A stretch of 64,000 nt of DNA. It comes from Halegenticoccus tardaugens. Lineage in GTDB: Archaea > Halobacteriota > Halobacteria > Halobacteriales > Haloferacaceae. Under the pieces are notes generated by a model that ran no database searches, was not told where the DNA came from, and worked only from the letters and a program-made list of their open reading frames with translations. Shown here in pieces: positions 8,675 to 17,748 of this stretch. Both the position numbers and the translations under genes were made by a program. The first letter of the stretch is position 1. Every line of letters begins with the position of its first letter. The DNA lies in NCBI RefSeq assembly GCF_004116405.1, contig NZ_SDIC01000004.1, forward strand, positions 478,079 to 542,078, in the 5' to 3' direction.

Positions 8675-10420
8675 ATGGCCGCAGCGCAATCTCTCGGCGG
8701 GGCCGTCTCGACGTCGATTCGCTTTCTCGGGTCGCTCGCGGAGTCGTACGACCGGATCCACGTCTCGAAGCAACGGTACGTCCTCTCCATCCTGGTTCCG
8801 TCCGCGCTGTTTTTCGCCCTGACGATCGGCGTCGCGTGGACGGCACCGCTCCCGCTTTCGGTTCGGGTGCCGGTGCCGCTGCTCGGCGCGCTGACGCTCG
8901 CGAGCGCCGTGTTGTACCCGAAGCTCTATCTGAGCCAGCGCCGGGCGGCCATCGAGCGGCAGTTGCACCTCGCGATGACGCACATGACGGTGCTCTCGAC
9001 GACGAACATCGACCGGATGGAGGTGTTCCGGACGCTCGGGGCCGAGGAGGAGTACGGCGCGCTCGCCGAGGAGATCGCCCACGTCGTCCACCTCGTCGAC
9101 ACGTGGAACCAGAGCCTCGACGACGCCTGTCGGCGGCGGGCGAAGGAGGTCCCCAGTCCAGCGCTGTCGGACTTCTTCGATCGCCTCGGGTACACGCTCG
9201 GTGCCGGGCAGGCGCTGTCGGATTTCCTCCTCTCCGAACAGCACGTGATGCTCGAACGCTACGTCACCGCCTACGAGGGGGCGCTCGACAACCTCGAAGT
9301 CATGAAGGACCTCTACATGTCGATGATCCTCTCGATGACGTTCGCGCTCGTGTTCGCCATCGTCCTGCCGATCCTCACCGGAAACGACCCGACGACGACG
9401 GTCGCGGCGGTCATCGTCATGTTCGTCTTCGTCCAGCTCGGCTTCTACCTCGTCGTCCGGGCGCTCGCGCCGTACGATCCGGTCTGGTACCACCCCGAGG
9501 ACGGGACCGCGCCGACCGACCGGCGGGTCCGCGCGACTCTCTGGGCGAGCGCGCTGCTCGCGGGCGGCCTGATCTGTCTCGCCGCCGGCGGCCTGCTCGG
9601 GCTGTCGCCGTACGGGCTCGACGACCTGCTGTTCTTCGTCGATCCGGTCCCGCTGCCGCTGTACCTCGCGGTGCCGGTCACGCCGCTCGCGGTCTCGGGC
9701 GTCCTGGTCCGCGCGGAGGAGCGGATGATCGGCGCGCGCGACGAGGAGTTTCCGAGCTTCGTCCGCGCGCTCGGCGCGACGGAGAGCGCGAAACAGAGCA
9801 CGACGACCGCGGTGCTGCGGACGCTCCGCGAGAAGGACTTCGGACCGCTCACGCCGGACATCGACCGGCTGTACCGGCGGCTGAACGTCCGGATCGAGCC
9901 CGTCGACTCGTGGCGGCTGTTCGCCGTCGACTCGCGGTCGTACCTGATCCAGAAGTTCAGCGAGATGTACGTGATCGGCCGGGGGATGGGCGGCGACCCG
10001 AAGCAGCTCGGCGAGCTCATCAGCGCGAACATGAACACGGTGAATCAGCTCCGCGAGAAGCGCCGGCAGGCGACGGTCACGCTCGTCGGCCTCCTGTACG
10101 GGATCACCGCCGCGTCGACGTTCGCCTTCTTCATCGGGCTGCAGGTCGTCTCCATCCTCGCGGACATCTCCGAGGAGCTGACCGTCGACCAGTTCGACTT
10201 CGGCCAGCTCATCTACGCGGGCGTCTACGACATCCCGCTCATCGAGTACCTCCTCCTCCTCGTCATCCTCTTTAACGCCCTCCTCTCGTCGATCATGATC
10301 CGGACGATCGACGGCGGCAACAAGGCGAACGCCTACCTCCACTTCGTCCTGCTGACGTGGCTCGGTTGCCTCACCGCCGTCGGGACGAAGGAACTCGTCT
10401 CGGCGATCCTGACCATCTAG
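8675..10420 (+). CDS. arlJ: Archaellum platform membrane protein FlaJ (ArlJ)
   Basis: 581 aa polytopic protein with two GspF/TadC-type domains: an N-terminal one around QLHLAMTHMTVLSTTNIDRM and a C-terminal one around GRGMGGDPKQLGELISANMN. Several groups of hydrophobic helices are visible (about 30-75, 215-265, 285-350, 460-575). ArlJ is the membrane rotor platform on which ArlI works. It is the last gene of the archaellum operon. Confidence 0.95.
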   Translation: MAAAQSLGGAVSTSIRFLGSLAESYDRIHVSKQRYVLSILVPSALFFALTIGVAWTAPLPLSVRVPVPLLGALTLASAVLYPKLYLSQRRAAIERQLHLAMTHMTVLSTTNIDRMEVFRTLGAEEEYGALAEEIAHVVHLVDTWNQSLDDACRRRAKEVPSPALSDFFDRLGYTLGAGQALSDFLLSEQHVMLERYVTAYEGALDNLEVMKDLYMSMILSMTFALVFAIVLPILTGNDPTTTVAAVIVMFVFVQLGFYLVVRALAPYDPVWYHPEDGTAPTDRRVRATLWASALLAGGLICLAAGGLLGLSPYGLDDLLFFVDPVPLPLYLAVPVTPLAVSGVLVRAEERMIGARDEEFPSFVRALGATESAKQSTTTAVLRTLREKDFGPLTPDIDRLYRRLNVRIEPVDSWRLFAVDSRSYLIQKFSEMYVIGRGMGGDPKQLGELISANMNTVNQLREKRRQATVTLVGLLYGITAASTFAFFIGLQVVSILADISEELTVDQFDFGQLIYAGVYDIPLIEYLLLLVILFNALLSSIMIRTIDGGNKANAYLHFVLLTWLGCLTAVGTKELVSAILTI

Positions 10421-10438
10421 CGGCGTCGACGGACGCCG

Positions 10439-10535
10439 CGCCCGCGCCCTCGGCTCGACTCGACTCGGTTCGGTTCAGTTCAACTCGACCCGGCCCAATT
10501 CGGTCCGGTTCGCCCGGTTCGGCCCGAGCGGGCTC
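10439..10535. repeat. low-complexity CGACT/CGGTT-rich spacer
   Basis: The arlJ-cheF1 gap is a degenerate run of short CTCGACT, CGGTT and CGGCCC-like units (for example TCGACTCGACTCGGTTCGGTT). It has no coding potential that I can support. It may act as a transcription end region for the archaellum operon, or be slippage-derived filler. Confidence 0.5.
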
Positions 10536-10540
10536 GGACC

Positions 10541-10573
10541 CCGATTATCGCGCCTGATACCTTACGCAAGCGT
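10541..10573 (+). promoter_or_regulatory. cheF1 upstream motility-type element
   Basis: CCGATTATCGCGCCTGATAC (10541-10560) matches 149-168 with one mismatch. It overlaps TGATA (10555-10559), followed by ACGCAAGCGT (10564-10573), which also occurs upstream of cheY. The cheF1 ATG lies 41 bases beyond. Confidence 0.5.
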
Positions 10574-10614
10574 CATGTCGGTTCCGCGAGTCCGCCTCGG
10601 TAACGGGGATCCCG

Positions 10615-11484
10615 ATGAGCGAATCGATCGTCGCCGACTTCGTCGGTCGCTTTCACGCGGACGCCCTCGACCGCGAGAGACCGGTACGCGGTCGCATCCT
10701 GTTGAGCCGGAAGCGGCTGGTTCTCGCCGCTCGGAGGACGAAGACGACGATCCCGCTCTCGGCCGTGTTCGACGTCTCCGTCGGCTTCGTCCCGCCAGAC
10801 CTCACGGACTTCTTCAACGACACGGTGACGATCGCGTACGAGCGGCGCGGGGAGAAGCGCGCGGCGGTCGTCGAGGGTGACGGGGGGAACGTCGACCGGT
10901 TCGCGACCGTCCTGTTCAAGGCGCTCCTGAACGGCGCGTCGGCGACGGTCGTCCACCCGGCGCGGGTCGGGGGACGGGTGACCGACGCGTCGGCCGAATC
11001 CGCCCGGCTTTCGCTCCGCGACCGGGCCGTCGCGTTCGCCGGCTGTTCGACCCCCTTCGCCGTCGATCTCGGGGCAGTCTCGAAGGTCGAACCACGGGTG
11101 CGGAACGTCGAGGGGGCGCGGCGGCGGATGCTCGAACTCACCCACCTCGACGGCGGCGCGGCGCTCACGTCGATCGTCGGCTTCGACGCGCACCGGAGGA
11201 CGAACCTCTTCGGCCGGTACGTCCGAATCGAGTACGGCAGACTCGTCGAGGAGGTCGAAGCGCTGTCGCACACGGAGGCGGAGCTGGAGGTGCTCGTGGC
11301 GCTGTACTCGACCGGCGGCGACGCGCGCCTCGGAACCGTTCTCGACGCCGACCCCTCCCGGATCACGATGGTGCTGAACTCGCTGCGCGACGCCGGGCTC
11401 GTCGTCGACGCCGACGGGAAGACGACGCTGACGCCGAGGGGGCGGATCGCGGTGGGCGCGCACCTCGAACGCGTCAACGCCTGA
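10615..11484 (+). CDS. cheF1: CheF-family archaellum-chemotaxis adaptor (CheF1)
   Basis: 289 aa, DUF439/CheF family. In Halobacterium, CheF proteins connect CheY/CheD/CheC to the ArlCE part of the archaellum and are needed for switching. The N-terminal part (GRILLSRKRLVLAARRTKTT, SAVFDVSVG) matches the pattern of the second copy on the opposite strand (GRIVLSNRRLVLAGNDGRRT). The C-terminus has a winged-helix-like segment (EAELEVLVALYS through RDAGLVVDADGKTTLTPRG). It converges on cheF2 with a 36-bp gap. Confidence 0.9.
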   Translation: MSESIVADFVGRFHADALDRERPVRGRILLSRKRLVLAARRTKTTIPLSAVFDVSVGFVPPDLTDFFNDTVTIAYERRGEKRAAVVEGDGGNVDRFATVLFKALLNGASATVVHPARVGGRVTDASAESARLSLRDRAVAFAGCSTPFAVDLGAVSKVEPRVRNVEGARRRMLELTHLDGGAALTSIVGFDAHRRTNLFGRYVRIEYGRLVEEVEALSHTEAELEVLVALYSTGGDARLGTVLDADPSRITMVLNSLRDAGLVVDADGKTTLTPRGRIAVGAHLERVNA

Positions 11485-11520
11485 CGGTCGCCGTCGGTCA
11501 CCGACGGAGGGCGGCGGCGT

Positions 11521-12384
11521 TCACTGGTCGTTCATCGCCTCGCTCGCGATGTTTCGCCCGCGCGGTCGCAGGGCGACCTCGCGTCGGACCCTGACGACGT
11601 CGACGACCTCCAACTCCGCGAGGCGTTCGAATATCTCCTCGATCTCGTCCACCTCGACGCCGAGGAATCCCGGGATCTCGAACGGCGAAACCCCGGTGTA
11701 AAGCGCCATCAGCACCTCACGCTCGGACTGTGAGAGCTCGAGCTCCCCGGTGCGTCGGTTCTCGTCCGCCCGGAGCAGCGACTCGAGGATCGCACAGCGC
11801 CGCTCGGACCCCGAGAGGTGGGTCTGGACGCTCGTTCCCTCTTCCGTGTGTTCGACCTCGACGACGGGTTTCTTCTCGCCCCCGACCGTCCGCTCCGCGA
11901 CCGACACGGTGCCGACGTCGGCGAGTTCGAGCGGGACGAACGCGCCGCGTTCGAGCGCGAGGTTGACCGTCCCGTCGCCGACCTTGAGCCGCGCTTTCTC
12001 CCACTTCGAGTCCCGAACGACGCCGCCCGCGACGGCCGGGTGCTTCGCGAGGAGCACCCGGCCGTCGAGCAGCGCGCGATACACCGCCGTCTCGAACTCG
12101 TCGTGGTCGGACGCGGCGACCAGCACGACGTCGTCGTCGAACCGGAGGCTGACGTACCCCGACACGCGAGCCACGGCCTGATTGACGTCGTGGCGGCCGT
12201 CGAGGTGCCGGATCGACGCGAGCGGGATCGTCCGCCGGCCGTCGTTGCCGGCCAGCACGAGCCGCCGGTTCGAGAGCACGATGCGGCCGGTCTGCCAGTC
12301 GGCGTCGGTTAGCTTCCGCCCATCGCGGACCGCCTGCATGAACTTGCCCCTCACGTCCGCGATCTTGTACTCGCCGTCGCTCAC
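11521..12384 (-). CDS. cheF2: CheF-family archaellum-chemotaxis adaptor (CheF2)
   Basis: 287 aa, paralogue of the CheF at 10615-11484, and last gene of the cheB-cheA-cheR-HEAT-cheF2 unit. The CheF domain is followed by a helix-turn-helix-like C-terminal part (SQSEREVLMALYTGVSPFEI, then LAELEVVDVVRV). Two CheF genes on opposite strands next to a HEAT-repeat gene reproduce the arrangement known from Halobacterium salinarum. There is a 34-bp gap from the HEAT gene. Confidence 0.9.
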   Translation of the reverse strand: MSDGEYKIADVRGKFMQAVRDGRKLTDADWQTGRIVLSNRRLVLAGNDGRRTIPLASIRHLDGRHDVNQAVARVSGYVSLRFDDDVVLVAASDHDEFETAVYRALLDGRVLLAKHPAVAGGVVRDSKWEKARLKVGDGTVNLALERGAFVPLELADVGTVSVAERTVGGEKKPVVEVEHTEEGTSVQTHLSGSERRCAILESLLRADENRRTGELELSQSEREVLMALYTGVSPFEIPGFLGVEVDEIEEIFERLAELEVVDVVRVRREVALRPRGRNIASEAMNDQ

Positions 12385-12418
12385 GAACCGTCACCGCCCG
12401 AACGGCGCGCGCTCGCCC

Positions 12419-13645
12419 TCACGCCGGCCCTCCGAGCTTCGCGAGCGCGGCGAACACGCTCCGTCGAACCTCCTCGTCCGTCGCCTCGTCCCGTACCTTC
12501 CCCAACGTCTCCCGCGAGCGCTCGCCGCCGATCCGTCCGAGGACGAACGCGGCCTTCGACCGGGCCGTCGGGGGCGCGCTCGCGTCGCCGACGACGCCGA
12601 GCAGCCGACGTTCGACGGCGTCGCCGCCGAGCGTCGCCAGGCTCGTCGCCGCGAACTGGGCGGTCGAGGCGTCCTCGTCGGCGAGCGCGTCGCAGAGCGC
12701 GTCGACGACCCGCTCGGCCACGTCGTCCGCGACGGCCACGCGTCCGAGGAGCCACGCCGCGTTCCGCCGCTGGGGTCGACGCGTTCCCTCGGAGAGCACG
12801 TCGACGAGCGGCGAGACGACGGCTTCGTCGCCCGCGTCGGCGAGTTCGGCCACGACCGCCTCCCGGACGGCGTGGCTCCGCTCCCGCGGGGCGTTCGACA
12901 GCAGTTCGAGCAGCGACAGGGCGGCGGCCCGGCGGACGGCGTCGCTCTCGTCCGCCAGCGCGGCGGCGAGGCGGCTCACCGGTCGTTCGTCGCCCGCGTC
13001 GCCGAGCGCGCCCGCCGCGATCACCCGCAGCGGCTCGCTCGCGTCGTCCAGCAGGCCGAGCAGGGCCGCGAGCGCCCGGTCCGTCCCGACGCCCGCGAGC
13101 GCGTCCGCCGCCGCCCGCCTCGCCTCGGCGTCCGGATCCGTGAGGAGGGCGACGAGTCCGTCGACCGCCCGGGGATCGCCGATCCGCCCCAGCGCGTCGG
13201 CCGCGCGCGCCCTGACGCGGGCGTCCTCGTCGCAGAGCGCGTCGACCAGTCCCGAAACGTTCCGCTCGTCGCCGAGCCGACCCAGCGCGTTCGCCGCCGC
13301 CATCCGAAGCTCCGGGGGGTCCGCCGACAGCGCGCGGACGTACCGCCTTGCGGTCACCCAGTCGGCCTCGTCGCCGACCTCCGCGCCGGTCATCTCGACG
13401 AGCAGCCGGTCGATCGCGGACGGTCCGAGTTCGTCGAGCGCGTCGATGGCCGCGGCGCGGACGGCCGGCTCGTCGTCCGTCCGGGCCGCCCTGACGACGC
13501 CGCGGACGAGTTCGGCGCTCTCGTCGGTTCCGGTCCGGCCGAGCACCTCCGCCGCGCGTCGACGGACGGCGGGGCTGTCGCTCTCCCACAGGAGGGAAAG
13601 CAGCTCGTCGACGTCGCCCTCGCGTTCCAGCTGGTACAGCGACAC
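12419..13645 (-). CDS. HEAT-repeat protein of the chemotaxis operon
   Basis: 408 aa built almost entirely of PBS-lyase/HEAT-like repeats of about 31-33 residues, with the recurring core RRAAADALGRIGDPRAV-like (for example ARAADALGRIGDPRAVDGLV). About twelve repeats form an alpha-solenoid, a protein-binding scaffold. In Halobacterium a HEAT protein next to cheF was found to interact with CheF and CheY, so a scaffold or adaptor role in taxis is the best inference. GTG start, one base after the cheR stop. Confidence 0.85.
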   Translation of the reverse strand: MSLYQLEREGDVDELLSLLWESDSPAVRRRAAEVLGRTGTDESAELVRGVVRAARTDDEPAVRAAAIDALDELGPSAIDRLLVEMTGAEVGDEADWVTARRYVRALSADPPELRMAAANALGRLGDERNVSGLVDALCDEDARVRARAADALGRIGDPRAVDGLVALLTDPDAEARRAAADALAGVGTDRALAALLGLLDDASEPLRVIAAGALGDAGDERPVSRLAAALADESDAVRRAAALSLLELLSNAPRERSHAVREAVVAELADAGDEAVVSPLVDVLSEGTRRPQRRNAAWLLGRVAVADDVAERVVDALCDALADEDASTAQFAATSLATLGGDAVERRLLGVVGDASAPPTARSKAAFVLGRIGGERSRETLGKVRDEATDEEVRRSVFAALAKLGGPA

Positions 13646-13646
13646 C

Positions 13647-14477
13647 TCACACCCTCCGGTAGATCCGTCGTCGCTTTTCGACCGGCTCGAACGCGTCGCG
13701 GCACTCGCGGGGAATCGACTCGGTCATCCCGACGACGAGGTGGCCGCCCGGTCGGAGCGACGCCGCGATCGTCTCGAAGATCGGGAGCTTGTACGCCGCG
13801 TCGATGTAGATCAGGAGGTTCCGGCACATGAGCAGGTCGAACCCCCCCTTCGGGCCGTCGCGGATGAGGTCGTGTCGCTCGAAGCGCACCATCCGTTTGA
13901 CGCGCTCGCGGATCTCGTAACGGTTCCCGTCCCGCTCGACGTACCGTTCCGGCTCCGACAGGGGCGAAAGCTCCGAGCCGACGTCCGTCGTCCGGGTCGT
14001 CTCGTACGCCCCGCGGCGCGCGGCCGCGAGCGCATCCTCGTCGATGTCGGTCGCGGTGATCTCGATCCGCTCCGCGTCGATCTCGGGGTCGTCGCGCGCG
14101 AGCATCGCGAGCGAGTACGGCTCCCGGCCGTCGGCGCAGGGCGCGCTCCACGCGCGGACGCGCCTCGACTCGGCGGCCAGCGCGCGCAGCGGCTCGCGGA
14201 GCGCCTCCCACATCGCCGGGTTTCGAAAGAAGTTCGTGACGTTGATCGTGAGCGCGTCGAGCAGCTCCGCCCGCTCCGCTTCGTCCCCTCGGAGGAGGTC
14301 GAGGTACTCGTCGTAGCTCTCGACGCGCCGCCGCCGCATCCGCGCCGTGATCCGGCGGGCGAGGTACGCCTCGTTGTAGTAGCTCGGCTCGAAGTCGACC
14401 GCGTCCTCGACGTGGCGGACGACCCGACGGAAGCCCGGGTCCGGCTCGTCGCCGTCCCGCGCGTTTCGACCGTTCAT
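13647..14477 (-). CDS. cheR: Chemotaxis protein methyltransferase CheR
   Basis: 276 aa. An N-terminal helical CheR domain (about 15-90, ITARMRRRRVESYDEYLDLL) is followed by the SAM-binding domain with ITATDIDEDALAAARRG, the CheR motif VTNFFRNPAMWEAL, and the late signature DLLMCRNLLIYIDAAYK. It methylates transducer glutamates, opposing CheB. The ATG at 14477 overlaps the cheA stop (ATGA). Confidence 0.96.
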   Translation of the reverse strand: MNGRNARDGDEPDPGFRRVVRHVEDAVDFEPSYYNEAYLARRITARMRRRRVESYDEYLDLLRGDEAERAELLDALTINVTNFFRNPAMWEALREPLRALAAESRRVRAWSAPCADGREPYSLAMLARDDPEIDAERIEITATDIDEDALAAARRGAYETTRTTDVGSELSPLSEPERYVERDGNRYEIRERVKRMVRFERHDLIRDGPKGGFDLLMCRNLLIYIDAAYKLPIFETIAASLRPGGHLVVGMTESIPRECRDAFEPVEKRRRIYRRV

Positions 14478-16414
14478 ACCGTCACCACGTCGAGGATCGC
14501 CACGACGTCCCCGTCGCCGAGAACGGCCGTGCCGCTCAGTCCCGGGATCCCGCTCAGCACGCCCTCCAGCGGCTTCACGACCACCTCCTCCTGATCGAGC
14601 ACCTCGTCGCAGTGGAGCGCGACCCTGCGCCGCTCGGGACGGATCCGAAGCAACATCCCGTCGCCGTTCGTCGAGGCGGCCGGTTCGTCGAGCGCGTCGC
14701 CGAGTCGGACGATCGGGTAGACCTCGTCGTCGTGCTCTACCACTTCGGTCCCGTTGACGGTGCGAACGTCGTACCGTCGGGCGATCTCGTCGACGTTCTT
14801 CACGGGGATGCCGTACTCGGCGTCGCCGACGCGGACGAACATCACCTTCACGATGGCGACGGTGACCGGCAGGCGGATCCGGACGGTCGTCCCCCCGCCG
14901 GGCTCGCTGTCGACCGACACGGTCCCGTCCAGCCGCGTCACGGTGCTGCGGACCACGTCCATGCCGACGCCGCGGCCGCTGATGTCGGTCACCTCCTCGG
15001 CGGTCGAAAAGCCGGGGTGGAACACGAGGTCGTACGTCTCCGAATCGGACATCGCGTCGAGCTCCGACCGCGTTTTCACCCCTTTCTCCGCGTCCTTCTC
15101 GCGGATCGCGTCGAGTTCGAGTCCCCGACCGTCGTCGGCGACCTCGACGGTGACGTGATCGCGCTCGCGGGTCGCGGTCAGGGACACCGTCGCTGCCGCC
15201 GGCTTGCCCGCCCGCTCGCGCTCGCCGGGCGGCTCGACGCCGTGGTCGACCGCGTTCCTGAGGACGTGCATCAGCGGATCGCGGATCTCGGTGAGGATCG
15301 TCCGGTCGAGTTCGACGTCCTCGCCGTCGACGACGAAGTTCACCCGCTTTCCCTGCTCGCGGGCGACGTCGCGGACGAGCCGCGGGAACTTGTCGACGAC
15401 CTTCGAGAGCGGGATGAGGCGCATGTCCATCACCGTGTTCTGGAGGTTCGAGGAGATCTTGTCGAGTTCGTCGAGGTTGTCGCTCTTTTTCACCCCCGCG
15501 TCGGCCAGCTCCCGCCGGAGCTTGATCCGGCTCGTGACGAGCTGCTCGATCAGCCCGTACAGCGTGTCGAGTTGGCCGACGTCGACGCGGATCGACGCGA
15601 TTTCGCTCTTGCCCCCGGCGGTCCTCGACGCGGCTCGGGCGGCGGGTGCGGTCGCCGGCCCGTCCCCGTCCGCACCGTCGCCCTCGACGTCGGTCACGTC
15701 CTCGACGACGACCGAATCGACGGGGCCCGCCCCGGCGACGGCGGACTCGACCGCGGCGTCGTCGTCGGCGACGACGAACAGGTCGAACCCGCCGTCGTAC
15801 TCGCCCGCCTCGATCGCGTCGGCGTCGGGGACGGTCTCGACGCCGCCGAACGCCTCCTCGGCGGCGCGCAGCACGACCAGCCCGTCGACGCCCTTCATCC
15901 CGCCGCCCTCGATCTCGACGCGGGCGCGGAACACCCGTTCGCCGCCCGACGTCGCCCGATCCGCGAGCGACGCGCGGGCCGCCGGCCGGAGCGACGGCGA
16001 GGAGCGAGGGCGGTTCGAAGCCGAGTCCTCCGCGCCGCCGTCGATCAGCCTCCGGATCCGCGCCTCCGTCTCGTCCGCGCCGACGTCCGGTTCCTCCCCG
16101 TCCGCGTCGATCCCCGCGAGGATCAGCTCCAGCCCGTCGACGGCTTCGAACAGGAGGTCCACGAGCGCCGGCGACGCCGCGAGTCGCCCCTCGCGGACCT
16201 CGTCGAGCAGGTCTTCGAGCGCGTGCGCCAGCCCGCTCGCCCGGTCGAACCCCATCGCGGCCGCGTTCCCCTTCAGGGTGTGGGCGGTCCGGAAGATCGC
16301 GTCCGTCGCCTCCCGGTCGTCGGGGTTCGACTCCATCGCCAGGAGCGAGTTGTTCAGTTCGGTGATCTGCTCTTCGCCCTCCCGCACGAACGACCGCCTG
16401 TACTCGTCTTCCAT
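14474..16414 (-). CDS. cheA: Chemotaxis histidine kinase CheA
   Basis: 646 aa. P1 Hpt domain with phospho-acceptor His45 in FRTAHTLKGN. A P2-like middle domain lies at about 165-245, followed by P3 dimerisation. The P4 ATPase has an N box (HVLRNAVDHGVEPP), a G1 box (VADDGRGLEL) and a later GRGVGMDVV. The C-terminal P5 CheW-like domain runs to the end (VGDAEYGIPVKNVDEIAR and later). It autophosphorylates in receptor-CheW arrays and passes phosphate to CheY and CheB. Six bases downstream of cheB. Confidence 0.97.
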   Translation of the reverse strand: MEDEYRRSFVREGEEQITELNNSLLAMESNPDDREATDAIFRTAHTLKGNAAAMGFDRASGLAHALEDLLDEVREGRLAASPALVDLLFEAVDGLELILAGIDADGEEPDVGADETEARIRRLIDGGAEDSASNRPRSSPSLRPAARASLADRATSGGERVFRARVEIEGGGMKGVDGLVVLRAAEEAFGGVETVPDADAIEAGEYDGGFDLFVVADDDAAVESAVAGAGPVDSVVVEDVTDVEGDGADGDGPATAPAARAASRTAGGKSEIASIRVDVGQLDTLYGLIEQLVTSRIKLRRELADAGVKKSDNLDELDKISSNLQNTVMDMRLIPLSKVVDKFPRLVRDVAREQGKRVNFVVDGEDVELDRTILTEIRDPLMHVLRNAVDHGVEPPGERERAGKPAAATVSLTATRERDHVTVEVADDGRGLELDAIREKDAEKGVKTRSELDAMSDSETYDLVFHPGFSTAEEVTDISGRGVGMDVVRSTVTRLDGTVSVDSEPGGGTTVRIRLPVTVAIVKVMFVRVGDAEYGIPVKNVDEIARRYDVRTVNGTEVVEHDDEVYPIVRLGDALDEPAASTNGDGMLLRIRPERRRVALHCDEVLDQEEVVVKPLEGVLSGIPGLSGTAVLGDGDVVAILDVVTV

Positions 16415-16420
16415 CTCGGG

Positions 16421-17503
16421 TCACTCCCCTCCGCGGTTCGGACTCGCCGTCCGGCCCCGCCCCTCGTCCCGGCTGAGCGCCCTCGCCGCCGCGAGCGCGC
16501 GCGCCGCGACCTCGTCGAGGCGACACACCTCGTCGACGCAGCCGGTTTCGACGGCTCGCTTCGGCATGCCGTACACGACCGACGACGCCTCGTCCTGCGC
16601 GACGACCCGTCCGCCCGCGCGGTGGATCGCCTCCGCCCCCGCCGCGCCGTCGCTGCCCATCCCCGTGAGGACGACGCCGACGAGCGGACCGTCGATCGCC
16701 TCGGCGGCCGACCGCATGGTGACGTCGACCGCCGGCTGGACGGTCAGCCCGAGCGTCTCCGCCACCAGCCGAACGCGGAGGCGTCCGTCCGCCGCGTGGC
16801 TCACCTCCATGTGCGATCCGCCGTGGGCGACGAGCGCCTCGCCGCCGCCGATCCGATCGCCGTCGCCCGCCTCGCGGACGTCGTACGCGCAGCGTTCGTC
16901 CAACCGCGACGCGAAGCGCGCCGTGAACGCCTCGGGCATGTGCTGGACGACGAGGATCCGAAGCGACGCCTCCCGCGGAAGCGCGGCCAACACCCGTTCG
17001 ATCGCGTTCGGTCCCCCCGTCGACGACCCGACGACGAGCGTCGCATCCGTCGGCTCTGCCGACGCGACCGCCGTCGGCGTCGCGGTCGTGCGGTCGACGG
17101 ACGCTGCGGAGACGGTGACGACCTTCTCGACCAGTTCGTCCTTGAGTTGGGCCACCCCCGTCGACACCTCGCCGCCGGGTTTCGCGAAGAAGTCGACCGC
17201 GCCCTTGTCGAGCGCCTCGAACGTGACGTCGGCGCCGGCCTCGGTGTGGGCGCTCAGCATCAGGATCGGCGTCGGTCGGGTCGCCATGATGCGTTCGACC
17301 GCCTCGATCCCGTCGGTGCCGGGCATCTCGACGTCCATCGTCACGACGTCCGGCCGCCGGTCCTCGACGGCGCGGACCGCCTCGTCGCCGTCGCCCGCCT
17401 CCGCGACGACCTCGACGCCGCCGTCGCGGAGGACGTCCGAGATCAAGCCGCGCATGAACCGGGAGTCGTCGGCGACGACCGCCCGGACGTTACGCGCGGC
17501 CAC
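16421..17503 (-). CDS. cheB: Chemotaxis methylesterase/response regulator CheB
   Basis: 360 aa from the GTG at 17503. N-terminal receiver with DD (12-13), phospho-acceptor Asp57 in VVTMDVEMPG and Lys in FFAKPG. After a linker comes the methylesterase domain with catalytic Ser in VGSSTGGPNAI, His in VVQHMP and Asp in LTGMGSDGAAGA. It demethylates and deamidates transducers when phosphorylated. A further GTG at 17557 would add 18 residues not typical of the family. First gene of the - strand che operon, divergent from cheW. Confidence 0.95.
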   Translation of the reverse strand: MAARNVRAVVADDSRFMRGLISDVLRDGGVEVVAEAGDGDEAVRAVEDRRPDVVTMDVEMPGTDGIEAVERIMATRPTPILMLSAHTEAGADVTFEALDKGAVDFFAKPGGEVSTGVAQLKDELVEKVVTVSAASVDRTTATPTAVASAEPTDATLVVGSSTGGPNAIERVLAALPREASLRILVVQHMPEAFTARFASRLDERCAYDVREAGDGDRIGGGEALVAHGGSHMEVSHAADGRLRVRLVAETLGLTVQPAVDVTMRSAAEAIDGPLVGVVLTGMGSDGAAGAEAIHRAGGRVVAQDEASSVVYGMPKRAVETGCVDEVCRLDEVAARALAAARALSRDEGRGRTASPNRGGE

Positions 17504-17603
17504 CGCTCGCCTCGGACTCGGCGGCTCGCTCGACGTCCGACGCCCCGAAGAGATCACACGAGAGAGATACGTTGCGTGACATCGTGGTTCCGTATCTCGC
17601 GTT

Positions 17604-17670
17604 GAAAAAGTGGACGAATAAAGACACCGTCCAAAAAATCAGCCGTGATAATTCGGAGGGTAGAGTTAAC
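17604..17670. promoter_or_regulatory. divergent cheB / cheW promoter region
   Basis: This AT-rich stretch lies between the two divergent chemotaxis units. Reading + there is TGATAATTCGGAGGG from 17646, another TGATA element as seen upstream of cheY, flaCE and the archaellin. Reading - there is a TATA-like TCTTTATT near 17620 that could serve cheB. The assignment is by position and motif only. Confidence 0.4.
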
Positions 17671-17748
17671 CCGTCCGTTCCCGCATCGCGACGTATGACG
17701 ACGAACCGAGACGAATCAGACCGCGTCGCGGACGGAGGTCGGTGAGCG

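Noticed and set aside
10439..10535. Possible CRISPR-like array in the arlJ-cheF1 spacer.
   Set aside because: Units are 5-7 bases, degenerate and lack spacers of regular length.
14612..17605. A very long + strand frame opposite cheA and cheB.
   Set aside because: Shadow of the real - strand chemotaxis genes; composition is Arg/Asp/Val-rich with no domain and codon bias in the wrong position.
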